From Endomychus coccineus (taxonomy: Eukaryota > Arthropoda > Insecta > Coleoptera > Endomychidae), in contig OY294067.1 of NCBI GenBank assembly GCA_958510875.1, forward strand, positions 194,501,322-194,565,321: a stretch of DNA of 64,000 nucleotides. The letters are read 5' to 3'. This document shows positions 1 to 9,960 of this stretch, piece by piece. The notes under the pieces are model-generated. The model was not told where the DNA came from. It searched no databases and saw only the letters and a list, made by a program, of their open reading frames with translations. The position numbers were made by a program, and so were the translations under genes. Each line of letters starts with the position of its first letter. Positions within the stretch are counted from its first letter, which is position 1.

Positions 1-450
1 AAGTACTTTTGCTACCCACTTACCATTACATACCCCATTCTACACATTTTGGGTATAACTAGCTATTATAGGGATCAAGTTGGCACAGGTAGTTCCGCGG
101 AAAATTGGTGGTTATGTGGAAAGAGGCTGGAAAAACAACACCAAAAATATGGGCGAAGACAATTCGACATACTGATAAAGTGAATAATTGTATTATTGTT
201 AATGTGCATTGTTTAAAGGAACTATAGAGCTTAAGGCAGTGGAGTAATATTCATTATTTTGATGTGCTAGTGTGATAAACCCAAGTTAAAACAGCAATAT
301 TAATACTCACAACAGTAAATTTAATAGAAATAAATGATATAGATTTAAAGTTATAAGTGTCCTCTTCTGAAGTTTAATTTTTCATACCGTTTATATACTC
401 TTGTAAAATATATGCAATATTTAACTGAAATGAATCTTTTTAACGAAATA
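1..450. other. Intronic or intergenic sequence, nothing recognised
   Basis: AT-rich sequence with no convincing coding exon. A short open stretch around 75-180 (+) ends in a stop and matches no domain I recognise. The upstream exons expected for the exonuclease gene were not found here. Confidence 0.4.
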
Positions 451-495
451 ATAAATAGAACTACTTTGTTTTACTATCACTGATATTTAATATAG

Positions 496-538
496 TCGTT
501 ACTATAGTTTCAACACTAAACGTGTCATCTTCAGATGA
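496..538 (-). ncRNA. Hammerhead-ribozyme-like motif, slightly decayed copy
   Basis: Read on the minus strand this contains CTGAAGA (528-534), a GACAC/GTGTT hairpin, GAAAC, a TATA tetraloop and the triplet GTA (500-502). Stem I (TCAT with ACGA) has one mismatch. It faces a better copy at 587-629. A single unpaired U lies between the CTGAAGA core and stem II. Confidence 0.45.
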
Positions 539-586
539 AAAATGAATTTAACAAATATTATGTAAATATTATGTTCAACTCATTTT

Positions 587-629
587 TCGTCTGAAGATGA
601 CACGTTTAGTGTTGAAACTATAGTAACGA
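587..629 (+). ncRNA. Hammerhead-ribozyme-like motif, all core elements present
   Basis: In order: stem I 5' arm TCGT (587-590), core CTGAAGA (591-597), an extra T (598), stem II GACAC/GTGTT (599-603 with 609-613, loop GTTTA), GAAA (614-617), a two-base-pair stem III A-C/G-T closed by TATA (619-622), the NUH triplet GTA (623-625), and the stem I 3' arm ACGA (626-629), complementary to TCGT. Known Penelope-like elements carry type I hammerheads with a tiny stem III, which this resembles. The extra U before stem II is the main reason for caution. Predicted cleavage would be after base 625. Confidence 0.55.
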
Positions 630-869
630 CTATATTAAATATCAGTGAGAGTGAAACAAAGTAGTTTTATTCATTATTTCATTAAAATGATAAACTATCA
701 CAAAGTAACGGCTTCCACAATTGAATTTTTGAAATGAATCTTATCAAGAATATTTTTTTTTTTACTTCCACTCGGTTTTCGTTCATCTAAGTGATGAACG
801 TGGTGCTACCAAAGTAAGTAAGCTATAAAAGAGTTCACACTGTGGATACAGTATCCATTATCAGAGTCA

Positions 870-1130
870 ACTAAATTATTAATCAAAATGTGCCTTTTTA
901 AATACTTTTGGGAATGATAATGTATACAAGGGGTTACCCTCAGCTGGAGATAAATTGGAATTTAATAAATTGCTTTTTGGCTTATACATTTCCATCCCTT
1001 CTAAATTACCTAGATATTTGTCTGTACTGTGTTTTAAAAGTTTCAAAATATGAACAAAATGCTGATTTTTCACCATTATTTTTCTTTATATGGACTAAAT
1101 GTTCCTTATTTCAGTTGAAATGTTCCTTCT
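870..1130 (-). mobile_element. Penelope-like element fragment, GIY-YIG C-terminal tail
   Basis: The minus strand encodes a segment with KYLGNLEGMEMY and SPAEGNPL, matching the end of the GIY-YIG-type ORFs at 1380-1650 and 5025-5350 in this window. It is the region just past the endonuclease of one Penelope-like family. Stops and divergence make it a fossil. It is inverted relative to the neighbouring fragment at 1230-1650. Confidence 0.5.
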
Positions 1131-1229
1131 GATTTGACTATGTTCCAGTTTTCTTTTTTGTTTTGAAATTAATTTCTAAACGAAAAAGGAAAATTGGAAT
1201 GTAGCTAACTAACCAAATTAGAGCCATAA

Positions 1230-1650
1230 CCTTCAAATACTTCAATAAAATTTAAAAGTTTCACTTATCATCCTTCAGCAATAAATAAATTCCATAATTT
1301 GTTTTCTCAATTTGCATACAACCCGTTTATAGATGTAAGAATAAGCTAAAAAACTGTTTAGGCAACACCTTTGATAAAGTTTCTGACTTTGACAAATCCG
1401 GAATTTACAAAATCGATTGTGAGTCGTGTTCAAAATGCTATGTAGATCAAAGTAGAAGGAACGTTTAACTCAATATAAAGTAAATTTTGCCCATATTGAA
1501 AAATCAATGTTAGCCAAGCATATTTTGAAACAGGTCACCATTTCTCAAGAAAGTTTACCACTTTTAAAACACATTACAGACAAAAATCTAGGTAATTTAG
1601 AAGGGATGGAAATGTATAAACGAAAAAGCAATTGATAATAATAATATGGA
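1230..1650 (+). mobile_element. Penelope-like element fragment with GIY-YIG endonuclease start
   Basis: The + strand reads SGIYKIDCESCSKCYV around 1397-1445, the start of a Penelope-type GIY-YIG nuclease domain with its paired cysteines. The frame then breaks through several frameshifts. The downstream NLEGMEMYK tail is recognisable near 1593-1620. Same family as 3355-4190 (minus) and 4540-5350 (+). Confidence 0.6.
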
Positions 1651-2044
1651 TTTGAAGCTGAAAGTAAATTTTCCATACCTATCTGAATCTTTCAGGTGGA
1701 AGTAGAAACAGTATGTAGGTTAGGTACTTACTTTATTGTCAAACATTTGGTAAACACCAACAGTTGTTTAATTACATTTAAGATTATAATTAATTTGTCT
1801 TACTTGATATAATAAGTGAAGAACTCTTAGTTTTGTTTGACCTTGATCCATGACGTCATATCATTCTCAACGTAAATGATTGAACTATAATATACCTTAA
1901 AAGTTTTCAATTATGTGTGGTATGGAAAATTCGGAATAAACTTTTTCAATTCCTTTTTTCTAGATTATTCTTTTATATAGTTTTTGTTTGTTGGTCATGC
2001 TTCAACAGAGTATTTTAAGTTTAATTTTTTCACAAATTTCTCAG

Positions 2045-2188
2045 GTTTTGGGTTTACCAGTGACATTAGCATGATTAAACAATCGATCCCCGAACTAAAT
2101 TTCAATCAGAAACAAGTAGGATTCTTGGATTTGTTATCTTTATGGAAACAATTAGAAGTGCACCCAAAGGTAGTTCTACCTTATGAAG
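2045..2188 (+). CDS. nbr: Nibbler/mut-7/EXD3-type 3'-5' exonuclease, first exon in window (ExoII region)
   Basis: The gene continues through exons 2238-2521, 15216-15452, 17115-17243, 39371-39566 and 44435-44628. The family trims RNA 3' ends; in flies Nibbler trims Argonaute-bound small RNAs, and mut-7 and EXD3 are its relatives. This exon follows ttctcag at 2038-2044 and ends at AAG/gtgaat. It starts at codon position 2 and ends after position 1, so it joins the next exon in frame through a split glycine codon. It encodes GFTSD, which fits the ExoII motif of the DEDDy domain, then a helix containing LDLLSLWKQLE. ExoI and the N-terminal region must lie upstream of the window. The 49-bp intron that follows is typical of a compact insect intron. 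Confidence 0.85.
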
Positions 2189-2237
2189 GTGAATGATAGT
2201 AGCTTTATTTAATACATTCTGTAGCAGCATCTTTCAG

Positions 2238-2521
2238 GAAAAACTGGTGGGCCCAGCTTGAGTACTTTGGTACAACAGTGTTTAGGAAATCCACTGGACA
2301 AATCAGAGCAATTTTCAAATTGGGAGAAAAGACCATTAAGACATAGCCAACTTGTCTATGCAGCTGCAGATGCACATTGCCTTATCGAAATTTATGACGT
2401 TATGAAACATTACTGTGAGAAAGTACAATTCCCATTTGAAGAAGTTTGTTATAATCTAATGACCAATGAAAAATTTCCAAAGAAGAAAACCAAGAAATCA
2501 AGCAAGCATAGGGACCTAAAG
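2238..2521 (+). CDS. nbr: Nibbler-type exonuclease, exon with ExoIII motif
   Basis: Begins after ctttcag and ends at CTAAAG/gtaatt. The translation contains GNPLDKSEQFSNWEKRPL and then YAAADAHCLIEIYDVM. The YxxxD of YAAAD is the ExoIII signature of the DEDDy subclass, with tyrosine and aspartate both present. A lysine-rich tail (KKKTKKSSKH) links the exonuclease domain to Mut7-C. The exon ends in phase 0, matching the phase-0 start at 15216. There are no stops or frameshifts. Confidence 0.9.
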
Positions 2522-2682
2522 GTAATTTTATCGTTACACTCTTTACTATGTGATATACAATTTTAACCATAAGGTAAAATTAAACAAAACTGTTTTGAAA
2601 TCACTTTTATTTGAAAAACGATTCAACTGGAAGGTACTCCTGGTTGCCCTCTTCTAACAGAAATTTTCATGTATATTGAAGA

Positions 2683-3215
2683 CACGGTCGTACATACAGG
2701 TCTGGGGACTCGTATGTTTGACATGGGTCTCTTACGCGTCGCCAAACTCGTAGTCCCTCGCTCAGTCACTAGCTAGTGCTTGGATCTCGAAGTACGGCAA
2801 CAATCACATTATTAAGTAAAATAATTTTTCTCGTAACGCAATATTTACTATTCTGATTTGAGAGAGGAATAGAACTGTTACTCTTTTCGAAATGTATTAC
2901 TCACCTTAAAAATAACTTCCCCTTTTTCGTTATACATGCTCGCACACATAAAAGACCTCGTTAAAACGATTTCTATCCGGAATCGCAAGCATCCACTTTT
3001 TTCGCATTTCCGCATCTTTCGGCTCTTTAAAAACAGAAGTTTCTTGCTTTACACAAAAACGCAGGTATTCCTTGTGTTTACAACTTAAGAATGACAGTTG
3101 TCAGAGAATACTCTGACGTGACGTCTTTTGGTATTACGCGACAGTCGACGCTTAGCGGACTCACTTCTCACATAGGAAACAGCCCCGAGTTTCCAGACCT
3201 GTATGTACGACCGTG
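2683..3215. mobile_element. Non-autonomous DNA transposon, 533 bp, perfect 23-bp TIRs and 8-bp TSD
   Basis: 2683-2705 and 3193-3215 are exact inverted complements, beginning CACGGTCGTACATACAGG. ATTGAAGA immediately precedes (2675-2682) and follows (3216-3223) the element, giving a perfect 8-bp target-site duplication. There is no ORF of note. An 8-bp TSD points to a hAT-, P- or similar superfamily; the terminal bases do not let me choose. It lies in the exonuclease gene's intron, 162 bases after an exon. Perfect TIRs and TSD suggest a fairly recent insertion. Confidence 0.85.
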
Positions 3216-3354
3216 ATTGAAGATAAGAAATTTTGTATTACACATGTAGCAAACACATTGCGGATACACTATAACGCTATAAATAAGAAAACAATCATCC
3301 TTATCAACTAAAAATATTGAAGTACTAAATTAGAATTCAAAATGTCCTATCTAA

Positions 3355-4190
3355 ATACTGTTGAGGGTTAATAATACAAACAAGGGGTTACCCTCGGCTG
3401 GTGATAAATCTGAATTTAATAAATTGCTTTTTCATTTATACTTTTCGATCACTTCTAAATTACCTAAATACTTGAGAAATGGTGTCATCTGTATGTAAAA
3501 TATGATTGGCTAACGCTGATTTTTCACCATTATTTTTCTTTATATGGGCAAAATATTTTATACGGAGTTAGAACATTTCTTAGTTTATCCACATAGCATT
3601 TTGAACATGACTCGCAATCGATTTTGTAAATCCCGGATTTGTCGAAGGCGGAAACTTTAGCAAAGGTGTTGCGTAAATAGTTTTTTGGTTTGTTCTTACA
3701 TCTATAAACGGGTTGTATTGGAAATTCAGACAACAAATAATGGAATTCATTAATTACTGGAGAATAAAAGTGAAACTTTGAATTTTATTAAAGTATTTGT
3801 AGGTAGTGGATCTAAGTTGGCTAATTGGTTAAGTTTCAATCTCCTTTCTTATTTAGAAATTGAATTATTGATCAAAGATTTGTCGTAATCATTGTCCAGC
3901 GCTATTTGTTGAAGTTTCTAAACCTCATTGTTTTAATTTTGTTGCCTCAGAGGGACGTTTAATAATCTATGAAGGAGACTACTGGATGGAGCTATTTTAT
4001 AATTAAATAATCCACGGGGGTATACCTATTTGTTTTAGTTCTGTATATATTGAATTCCAAGTAATTACTATCTCTTACAATGTTAATATCAAGGAAAAGA
4101 AGCTGCTTATCTGTTTCTATTTCGACAGTGAATTTGAGTTAATCAAAATGGCTATTAAGCGTATTCAAAAAGCCATATAAATTAAAATCT
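3355..4190 (-). mobile_element. Penelope-like element fragment (RT C-terminal part plus GIY-YIG), left arm of a large palindrome
   Basis: The minus strand carries KSGIYKIDCESCSKCYVD near 3590-3650 and, further upstream in the element, RT C-terminal sequence homologous to 4540-5020. This copy and 4540-5350 form an inverted pair with arms of about 800 bp. Frameshifts and stops are frequent. Same family as the fragments at 870-1650. Confidence 0.6.
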
Positions 4191-4261
4191 TTACTTATAA
4201 TCTCGAAAATATCATCGAATATGTATCCCAAACTTTTGGAAACTGATTTAAATTTAATTTT

Positions 4262-4583
4262 AAGGAGGTTTCCAGTTCTCTTAGAAAAATATCGGTCAAA
4301 AAAACAGAGAACTTGAAATCTTAAATCAAAATTAAGTCTGTTTTCAAAAGTTTGGCAGAGAATTGTCGATAATATTTTCCCGATTATAATAGTAGAAACA
4401 TGGCTATTTGAACACGCTTAATAAGGAGGCTTCCAGTTCTCTTAGAAATATCGGTCAAAATAGGAGAGAACTTGAAACCTTAAATCAAAATTAAGTCTGT
4501 TTGAAAAGTTTGGCATAGAATTGTCGATACTATTTTCGCGATTATAATAGTAGAAACATGGCTATTTGAACACACTTAATAGC
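4262..4583 (+). repeat. Tandem duplication, two ~161-bp units
   Basis: Units start at 4262 and 4423, both with AAGGAGG(T/C)TTCCAG, followed by closely matching sequence including GTCGATA and TAGTAGAAACATGGC. The duplicated unit sits at the centre of the 3355-5350 palindrome and ends where the + strand PLE homology begins. Confidence 0.7.
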
Positions 4584-5350
4584 CAGTTTGATTCACTCAA
4601 ATTCACTGTCTAAATGTAACAGATAAACATCTTCCTTTTTCTTAATATTAATTCTACATATACAGAACTCAAACAAATAGGTATACTCCTGCTGATTCAG
4701 TTACACCAATTGATTATGAAATAGCTCCATTAGTAGTCTTGTTCATAGATGCGAGCGAAGAAGTTGATAAACTTCAGCAAATAGCGTTGGACAATGGTTA
4801 CGACAAATCTGATCATTAATTTAATTTCTAAACAAAATAGGAAATTGGAACGTAACCAATTAACCACATTAGAGCCACTACTTTGAAAAGTTGCACTTAT
4901 CTGCCTTCAATAATTAATAAATTCCATAATTTGTTTTCTAAGTTTTCAATACAACACGTTTATAGGTTAAAAAGACCGTTCAGGCAACACTTCTGATAAA
5001 GTTTCTGACTTCGACAAATCTGGGATGTACAAAATCTATTGTGAGTCATGTTCAAAATGCTACGTGGGCCGAACTAGAAGGAATATTCTAACTCAGTATA
5101 AAGAACATTTTGCCCATATAAAGAAAAATAATGGTGAAAAATCAGCGTTAGCTGAACATATTTTAAATGCAGGTCAAACCATTTCTCAAGAAATGTTTAA
5201 AACTTTCAAAACACAACACAAACAAGTATTTTGGTAATTTAGAAGGGAAAAAGCAATTTGTTATATTCAGATTTATCTCCAGCTGAGGGTAACCCCTTGT
5301 TTGCATTATTAAACTCCAATAGTTTTAAACAGGTACATTTTGATTTCTAA
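4540..5350 (+). mobile_element. Penelope-like element fragment with GIY-YIG endonuclease
   Basis: Segments in shifting frames read PADSVTPIDYEIASISSLV (about 4690-4750) and KLQQIALDNGYDKS (about 4770-4815), the C-terminal part of a PLE reverse transcriptase. An open segment at 5025-5237 follows: MYKIYCESCSKCYVGRTRRN, a GIY-YIG domain with its CxxC-type cysteines, ending in AEHILNAG. The open part is about 70 codons. It forms an inverted pair with 3355-4190. Most of the RT is missing. Confidence 0.65.
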
Positions 5351-5429
5351 CTTAGTTTATTCTGATAATGGCTACTTGGCAGCTGAAAGACCTTCAGTAC
5401 TTTAATAGTATTTTTAGTGGAAAAGGTTT

Positions 5430-6260
5430 TCTTATTTATAGTGTCATAGAAATGTAGATGATGTTTTAAAGAAACAATTAGACAACTTTCTACTATTTCT
5501 AAATTCAATCCACTCAAAAATAAAGTTTACAATCGCAACTGAAATGAACAAGTCTATCAACTTTTTTGATTTAACACTCACAAGAACAGATAACATTTCT
5601 TTTAACATTTATCCCATCCCATCAAATTCATTTAGCTCTAGATCACATAAAATGGCTGCCTTTCATCCAATAATATATAGGCTTTTTTCAATACCTTTGT
5701 CACAATCAAATTATCAGCAGGAATTAAATACAATCAAACAAATCGCAGTGACTAAATTAATTAACCGAAAACAACATAATAACATTTACTTCAGCATACA
5801 ACCAAAAATTAAATTTCAAGAAGAAACGAAATTTGTGAACTTATTTTGGAAAAATCACTGACAAAATCCAAAATGTTTTTATGATTCAAATATTGTATTT
5901 TAACCCAATTTCAAATAAGGACATATCTTATTCAATAAATAAGACAAAACAAAGACAATTGGTAACTCTGGAGTTTATGAGCTATCTTGTCAGGAATGCG
6001 ATTACTTTTATATAGGCCAAACAGCACGCTCATTTTCTGTTAGGCTCAATAAGCATAGAAGATGCTTTAGACTTTCAGCAACAGACTCATTTTTTCGATA
6101 ATAATCGGGATGAAATATTTTACATAAAGTGACTCGAAACTAAACTTCTTCGGAAATTTACAGACATAAAAATAATACCCTATTCCTTAACAATCAAACA
6201 GATCTAATTTACTTACCATTATTTAAAGCTATGTAATGTATCTATTTCACGAATTATTGT
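5430..6260 (+). mobile_element. Second Penelope-like family, RT C-terminus plus GIY-YIG remnant
   Basis: 5544-5861 encodes NKSINFFDLTLTR, FNIYPIPS, HKMAAFHPIIYRLFSIPLS and IKQIAVTKL, the thumb-like C-terminal region of a PLE-type RT. At 5965-6060 another frame gives SGVYELSCQECDYFYIGQTA, a GIY-YIG start. The two parts are separated by stops. Divergent from the family at 3355-5350. Confidence 0.6.
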
Positions 6261-6407
6261 CCTGATTAGATTATATACCCTGCTATTACCAAGCAAATCA
6301 TCATTATTAGCTGTAATAATCGTCGTAAGTTCATGAATGACCTATCACAGTAATCCTTTGATAACTATTTATAGTTAAAGTTATGTATTTTATTCGAATT
6401 TGAGTAC

Positions 6408-6450
6408 AGTCTGAAGATGGCGTAATAACGCTGAAACGACTAAATTACAA
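6408..6450 (+). ncRNA. Degenerate hammerhead-like motif at the end of a PLE
   Basis: CTGAAGA followed by a GGCG/CGCT hairpin and GAAAC. No clear NUH triplet and no complementary stem I arms, so a functional ribozyme is not expected. It sits about 150 bases after the GIY-YIG remnant, where a PLE terminal repeat would be. Related sequence recurs around 2540-2640 and 38220-38350 in the opposite orientation. Confidence 0.3.
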
Positions 6451-6786
6451 ATAAAAGTGATATCAACATAGTATTGTTTAATTTGACATTATGGCTTAAG
6501 GTAATTTTCTGTTATACTGTTATATTATAGAGATTTGTCAAAATATGCTTTCATTCAGCTACTACAATAATTGAGGTTTGTTCAAATCGATCTCATAATG
6601 TGAGAATGTCATCATAGAAACATCTAGTCTTATCGTATTTTAAAAGCGGTTTGATATACTCCGGTTGTAAGTGAAACAAGTATTTTGTTCATTTGTTGAT
6701 TAATAATAAAGATTCTTGACCCAGTATGAATTATATATGAAAATTCTCGGGAAATAGGTCACATTAACACTTTGTTTTAAATATTC

Positions 6787-6828
6787 GTCTTTACGTACGT
6801 TTCGGTCTCACGACCATCATCAGTAGAC
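6787..6828 (-). ncRNA. Hammerhead-ribozyme-like motif with intact core
   Basis: Minus strand: GTCTA, CTGATGA, T, GGTC-GTGA-GACC, GAAAC, GTAC tetraloop, GTA, AAGAC. Core bases CTGATGA and GAAA are both intact. Stem I pairs GTCT with AGAC but has an A-A mismatch next to the core. Stem III is two base pairs. Confidence 0.55.
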
Positions 6829-7314
6829 TCACTATGTCAAAAAAAGGGGTTTATTAAAACTAATTATAGCACAAGCGTCCATATCGCACAAATTTAATTT
6901 CAATCAAAAGAGCCCACGACGTCGAAACGAACAGACCACGAATAATCGATATTGTATCGTCAATATTAAAGTATAAAATTTTTTTTTGTAGTAAGAAACC
7001 ACTATCAGTAATATTCTTAAAATATACAAGTGCATGTTGGTATTCTCATAACAACTGAGATCGAAGTTATTTGTTGAGTACCTACTTTCGAACCAGATGT
7101 GTAAGATTTATGAGGTACTTAAGAAAGGTTTACTGAATAGTGGTTTCTTACTACAAAAATTTTTTTTTATACTTTAATATTGACGATACAATTTCGATTA
7201 TTCGTGGTCTGTTCGTTTCGACGGCGTGGGCTCTTTTGATTGAAATTAAATTTGTGCGATATGGACGCTTGTGCTATAATTAGTTTTAATAAACCCCTTT
7301 TTTTGACATAGTGA

Positions 7315-7356
7315 GTCTTCTGATGATGGTCGTGAGACCGTAACGTACGTAAAGAC
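7315..7356 (+). ncRNA. Hammerhead-ribozyme-like motif with mutated GAAA
   Basis: Stem I GTCTT (7315-7319) pairs perfectly with AAGAC (7352-7356). Core CTGATGA is at 7320-7326, stem II is GGTC-GTGA-GACC (7328-7339), stem III uses the GTAC loop (7345-7348), and the NUH triplet is GTA (7349-7351). The conserved GAAA reads GTAA (7340-7343), which should abolish cleavage. The opposite arm (6787-6828) keeps GAAA. Confidence 0.55.
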
Positions 7357-7751
7357 GAATATTTAAAACAAAGTGTTAATGTGACCTATTTCCCGAGAAT
7401 TTTTATATATAATTTGTTAATTAAGAAATTGTCTTTGTTAACATGTTAAGCGCTGTTGTTATATTACCATTTGAGAGCATAATTCCTGAACAAAACTGTA
7501 TCCACCTAGTCATTGAACATTTGCTACATCAAATGTGTTTGTGCTACAGCCCCTTTGGAATTTCCTCTAACATTCGTCTAAATCTGGGATAATTTCCGTA
7601 CTACTACCCGACATAATGTTCAATTGATCGAATAAATACCTTGTTTATCTGAGTTATTTTTGAAACTTCGGCCGATTGATGGAAAGAAAATATGACTGTT
7701 ATTATGGCTTTGTATTTTAAGGCTGCTAAAAGAAAGAAAGCACCATTCAGT

Positions 7752-8907
7752 TGTTATTTGGCAACATGGTTGCGAAAATATCGTTCCCTTCATCAATCAT
7801 TAAATTCAATATCCTTTTTCACCATGGAAGTTGAATCGCAAGGTTCACTCCCGTTCCTAGATGTATTAGTTAGTCGACAGACTGACGGTACTTTAGGACA
7901 TTCTGTGTATCGAAATCCCACTCATACCGATAGATACCTCAATGGTCTTTCCCACCACCACCCTGCCCGAAAGCAATCTGCCATAAATTCCTTGGTTCAC
8001 AGAGCTGTCAACTTATCTCGATCTCAATCCTTGAAATCAGAATTAAAACATATTTCATCTGTCTTATTATCAAACAATTTCTCCCATTACAACATTCATA
8101 AAGCCATAAAGAAATACACTTCGCCTAAAATTTCAAATCAACCAAAGCCATAAATCCCCCCTCCCCCCACTTACTTTATCCACTGCCTATCTTCCATATA
8201 TTCAAAATATTTTAGATCGAATTTCCAAAATCCTTAAAAAACATAATATTTCTATTCGTTTTTCCACATTACCAAAATTATCTCAGTTTTACAAACCTAT
8301 CAATGATCCCCTTCCTCCTCTTCATTTAGAAGGTGCTTATAGCATTCCCTGTTCATGCGGTGAAGTCTACATTGGTGAAACAGGTCGTACAGTAGCTACT
8401 CGTGTGAAAGAACATGAGCGCTGTACAAGGCTTCGTGACACCAGTAGATCTGCACTTGCGGAACACAAGTTTGACACTAATCATCAAATCCTTTTCGAAA
8501 ATACTAAAATCCTAACCCGGGCCCCAAACTTTTATCAGCGAAAAATCCTTGAAGCTATAAAAACCTAAAACATCCAAATAATCTAAACCGTGACTCAGGA
8601 TCTTACCTTCCCAACATTTGGAAACCCATCCACGAAAATTCCACTTCGCACATGATCACACAACGACAGGACCTGACCCTGTCGTTGTGTGATCATGTGC
8701 GAAGTGGAACCAGAACTGAGTTAACCATCGGAATAAAGGCAGTGAACTGTGTAGCGTGAAGGATTTTTCCTATAATAAATACGGCTACAGAAACCAGTAG
8801 AATCAGTTTCAGTTCAAGCCTCAAGCCTGCCCTGAAGATGCCACCTGTAATGGTTGCGAAACGTTAGCATCAAGTCGTGCTATTGTGACGCGGAATCCAC
8901 CCGGAAG
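7752..8907 (+). mobile_element. Penelope-like element copy A, 5'-truncated
   Basis: Homology to the better copy at 17753-19490 starts at 7752 with GTTATTTGGCAACATGG. It covers the RT C-terminal third (FTMEVESQGSLPFLDVLV and following) and GIY-YIG (YSIPCSCGEVYIGETG, about 8340-8385), and ends at the terminal repeat CACCCGGAAG near 8907. A stop after KISNQPKP (~8151) and a frameshift near 8570 break the ORF. The terminal repeat holds a decayed hammerhead-like core. Nearly 500 codons of RT sequence are missing at the 5' side. Confidence 0.85.
8639..8709. repeat. Perfect 32-bp inverted repeat (hairpin) inside PLE copy A
   Basis: 8639-8670 and 8678-8709 are exact reverse complements with a 7-base loop. 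The left arm corresponds to ordinary PLE coding sequence also present near 19250-19275. The right arm is an extra inverted copy absent from that element. Confidence 0.9.
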
Positions 8908-8909
8908 CC

Positions 8910-9960
8910 AAGATTTTTCATCATTCAGTTGGTATTTATAAATGGTATATATTGGACGTAATTCAAAAATTTTAGACAAATCTGTCTTCAAATTCTTCTG
9001 TTGGGTGCTCATCTCCATTATTGTACATTGGAAATCTTGGAATCTTCCTAATATGAATTTGAATAATATGATATTCAGAACAGCCGTATTTTGAGAAACA
9101 ATAGAGATATTTGTGGAATGAATGTGTAGCTTTAAAAATAGCTAAGTGAGGCTTTACATCCGTTGCACAAGAACACTTTTATATACAACAAAAATTTTCA
9201 AACATATGGTTAGATCCAGCAAGTTTGAGAATAGAGGAAATAAAAAGTAACTTTTCAAGGCGAGTTATCAATTGTGTGAAGAAACAATTGTAAGCAATTA
9301 TACTTTGCAGTTCGTGTAAATTTAAATTTGGGTCTTATTCCACAATTCTACGAATTTTTTTGAAATGAATTTACATCAAGTATACCGAATCCATAGAGAT
9401 AATGAAGAACATATTTGAAAAACAAAGTTTTTAAATTAAAATAGGACGTGGTACCAGATCTGAAAGATTAGATTCTCAATATCTCCTGGAAACATTTCAC
9501 ACTAATATGTATTTTATGTATTATCTTCTCCATAATCATTTTCATTTGTCAGCTTGAAAGGTGGTGGATATTGCGGTGATTATTTTATCTCTGATTTCTC
9601 GAACTTCCATCGTCTTGTAAAAAGAGTCTTCACAACGTTTTGATTACTAAAAATCTGCAATCGTCTTCAGGTGAATACTGACAAGTCCTGACTATACAAG
9701 ACTGGCGACAACAGGCCCCGACCGCCTTTTTTTTTTTCAAATAATGCACCTAATTTTTGTCTTGCACATAGACAATAAAACTGAAGAGTCTTGTACCTTG
9801 TGAGTGTTTGACAGTTGTGATACTTTGACTGTTAACTTTGTTCATATGTATATTAATATGGGATTTATAATTATTTGAGAAAAGTGATACATTTTTAAGT
9901 AATAATAGTTGAGTTCAGTGTGGTTGTGGAGGATTATTGATTTCGAGGTAAGTATTTATT
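8910..9960. other. Intron sequence, nothing recognised
   Basis: AT-rich sequence without a recognisable domain, splice-supported exon or clear repeat. A T-run lies near 9727. Confidence 0.4.

Larger units (their letters stand above)
451..675. repeat. Near-perfect ~100-bp inverted repeat, Penelope-type terminal repeats head to head
   Basis: About 451-552 and 576-675 are reverse complements of each other with only a few differences and a spacer of about 25 bases. Each arm contains a CTGAAGA ... GAAAC motif like those ending the Penelope-like elements elsewhere in this window. I infer two inverted pseudo-LTR ends of a Penelope-like element whose body has been lost. No coding sequence remains between them. 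Confidence 0.6.
6735..7410. repeat. Large inverted repeat (arms ~275 bp), PLE terminal sequences in foldback arrangement
   Basis: About 6735-7010 and 7133-7408 are inverted copies separated by about 120 bases. Each arm contains TTCTCGGGAAATAGGT, a hammerhead-like motif and a poly-T tract. The same terminal sequence ends the PLE that stops near 29690. I infer two opposed 3' ends of one PLE family, not a cut-and-paste transposon, because no protein remains. Confidence 0.7.

Noticed and set aside
75..180. Short open stretch near the window start as an upstream exon of the exonuclease gene
   Set aside because: Translation does not resemble the ExoI region (no D-x-E in a hydrophobic strand) and suitable splice sites with the right phase were not found.
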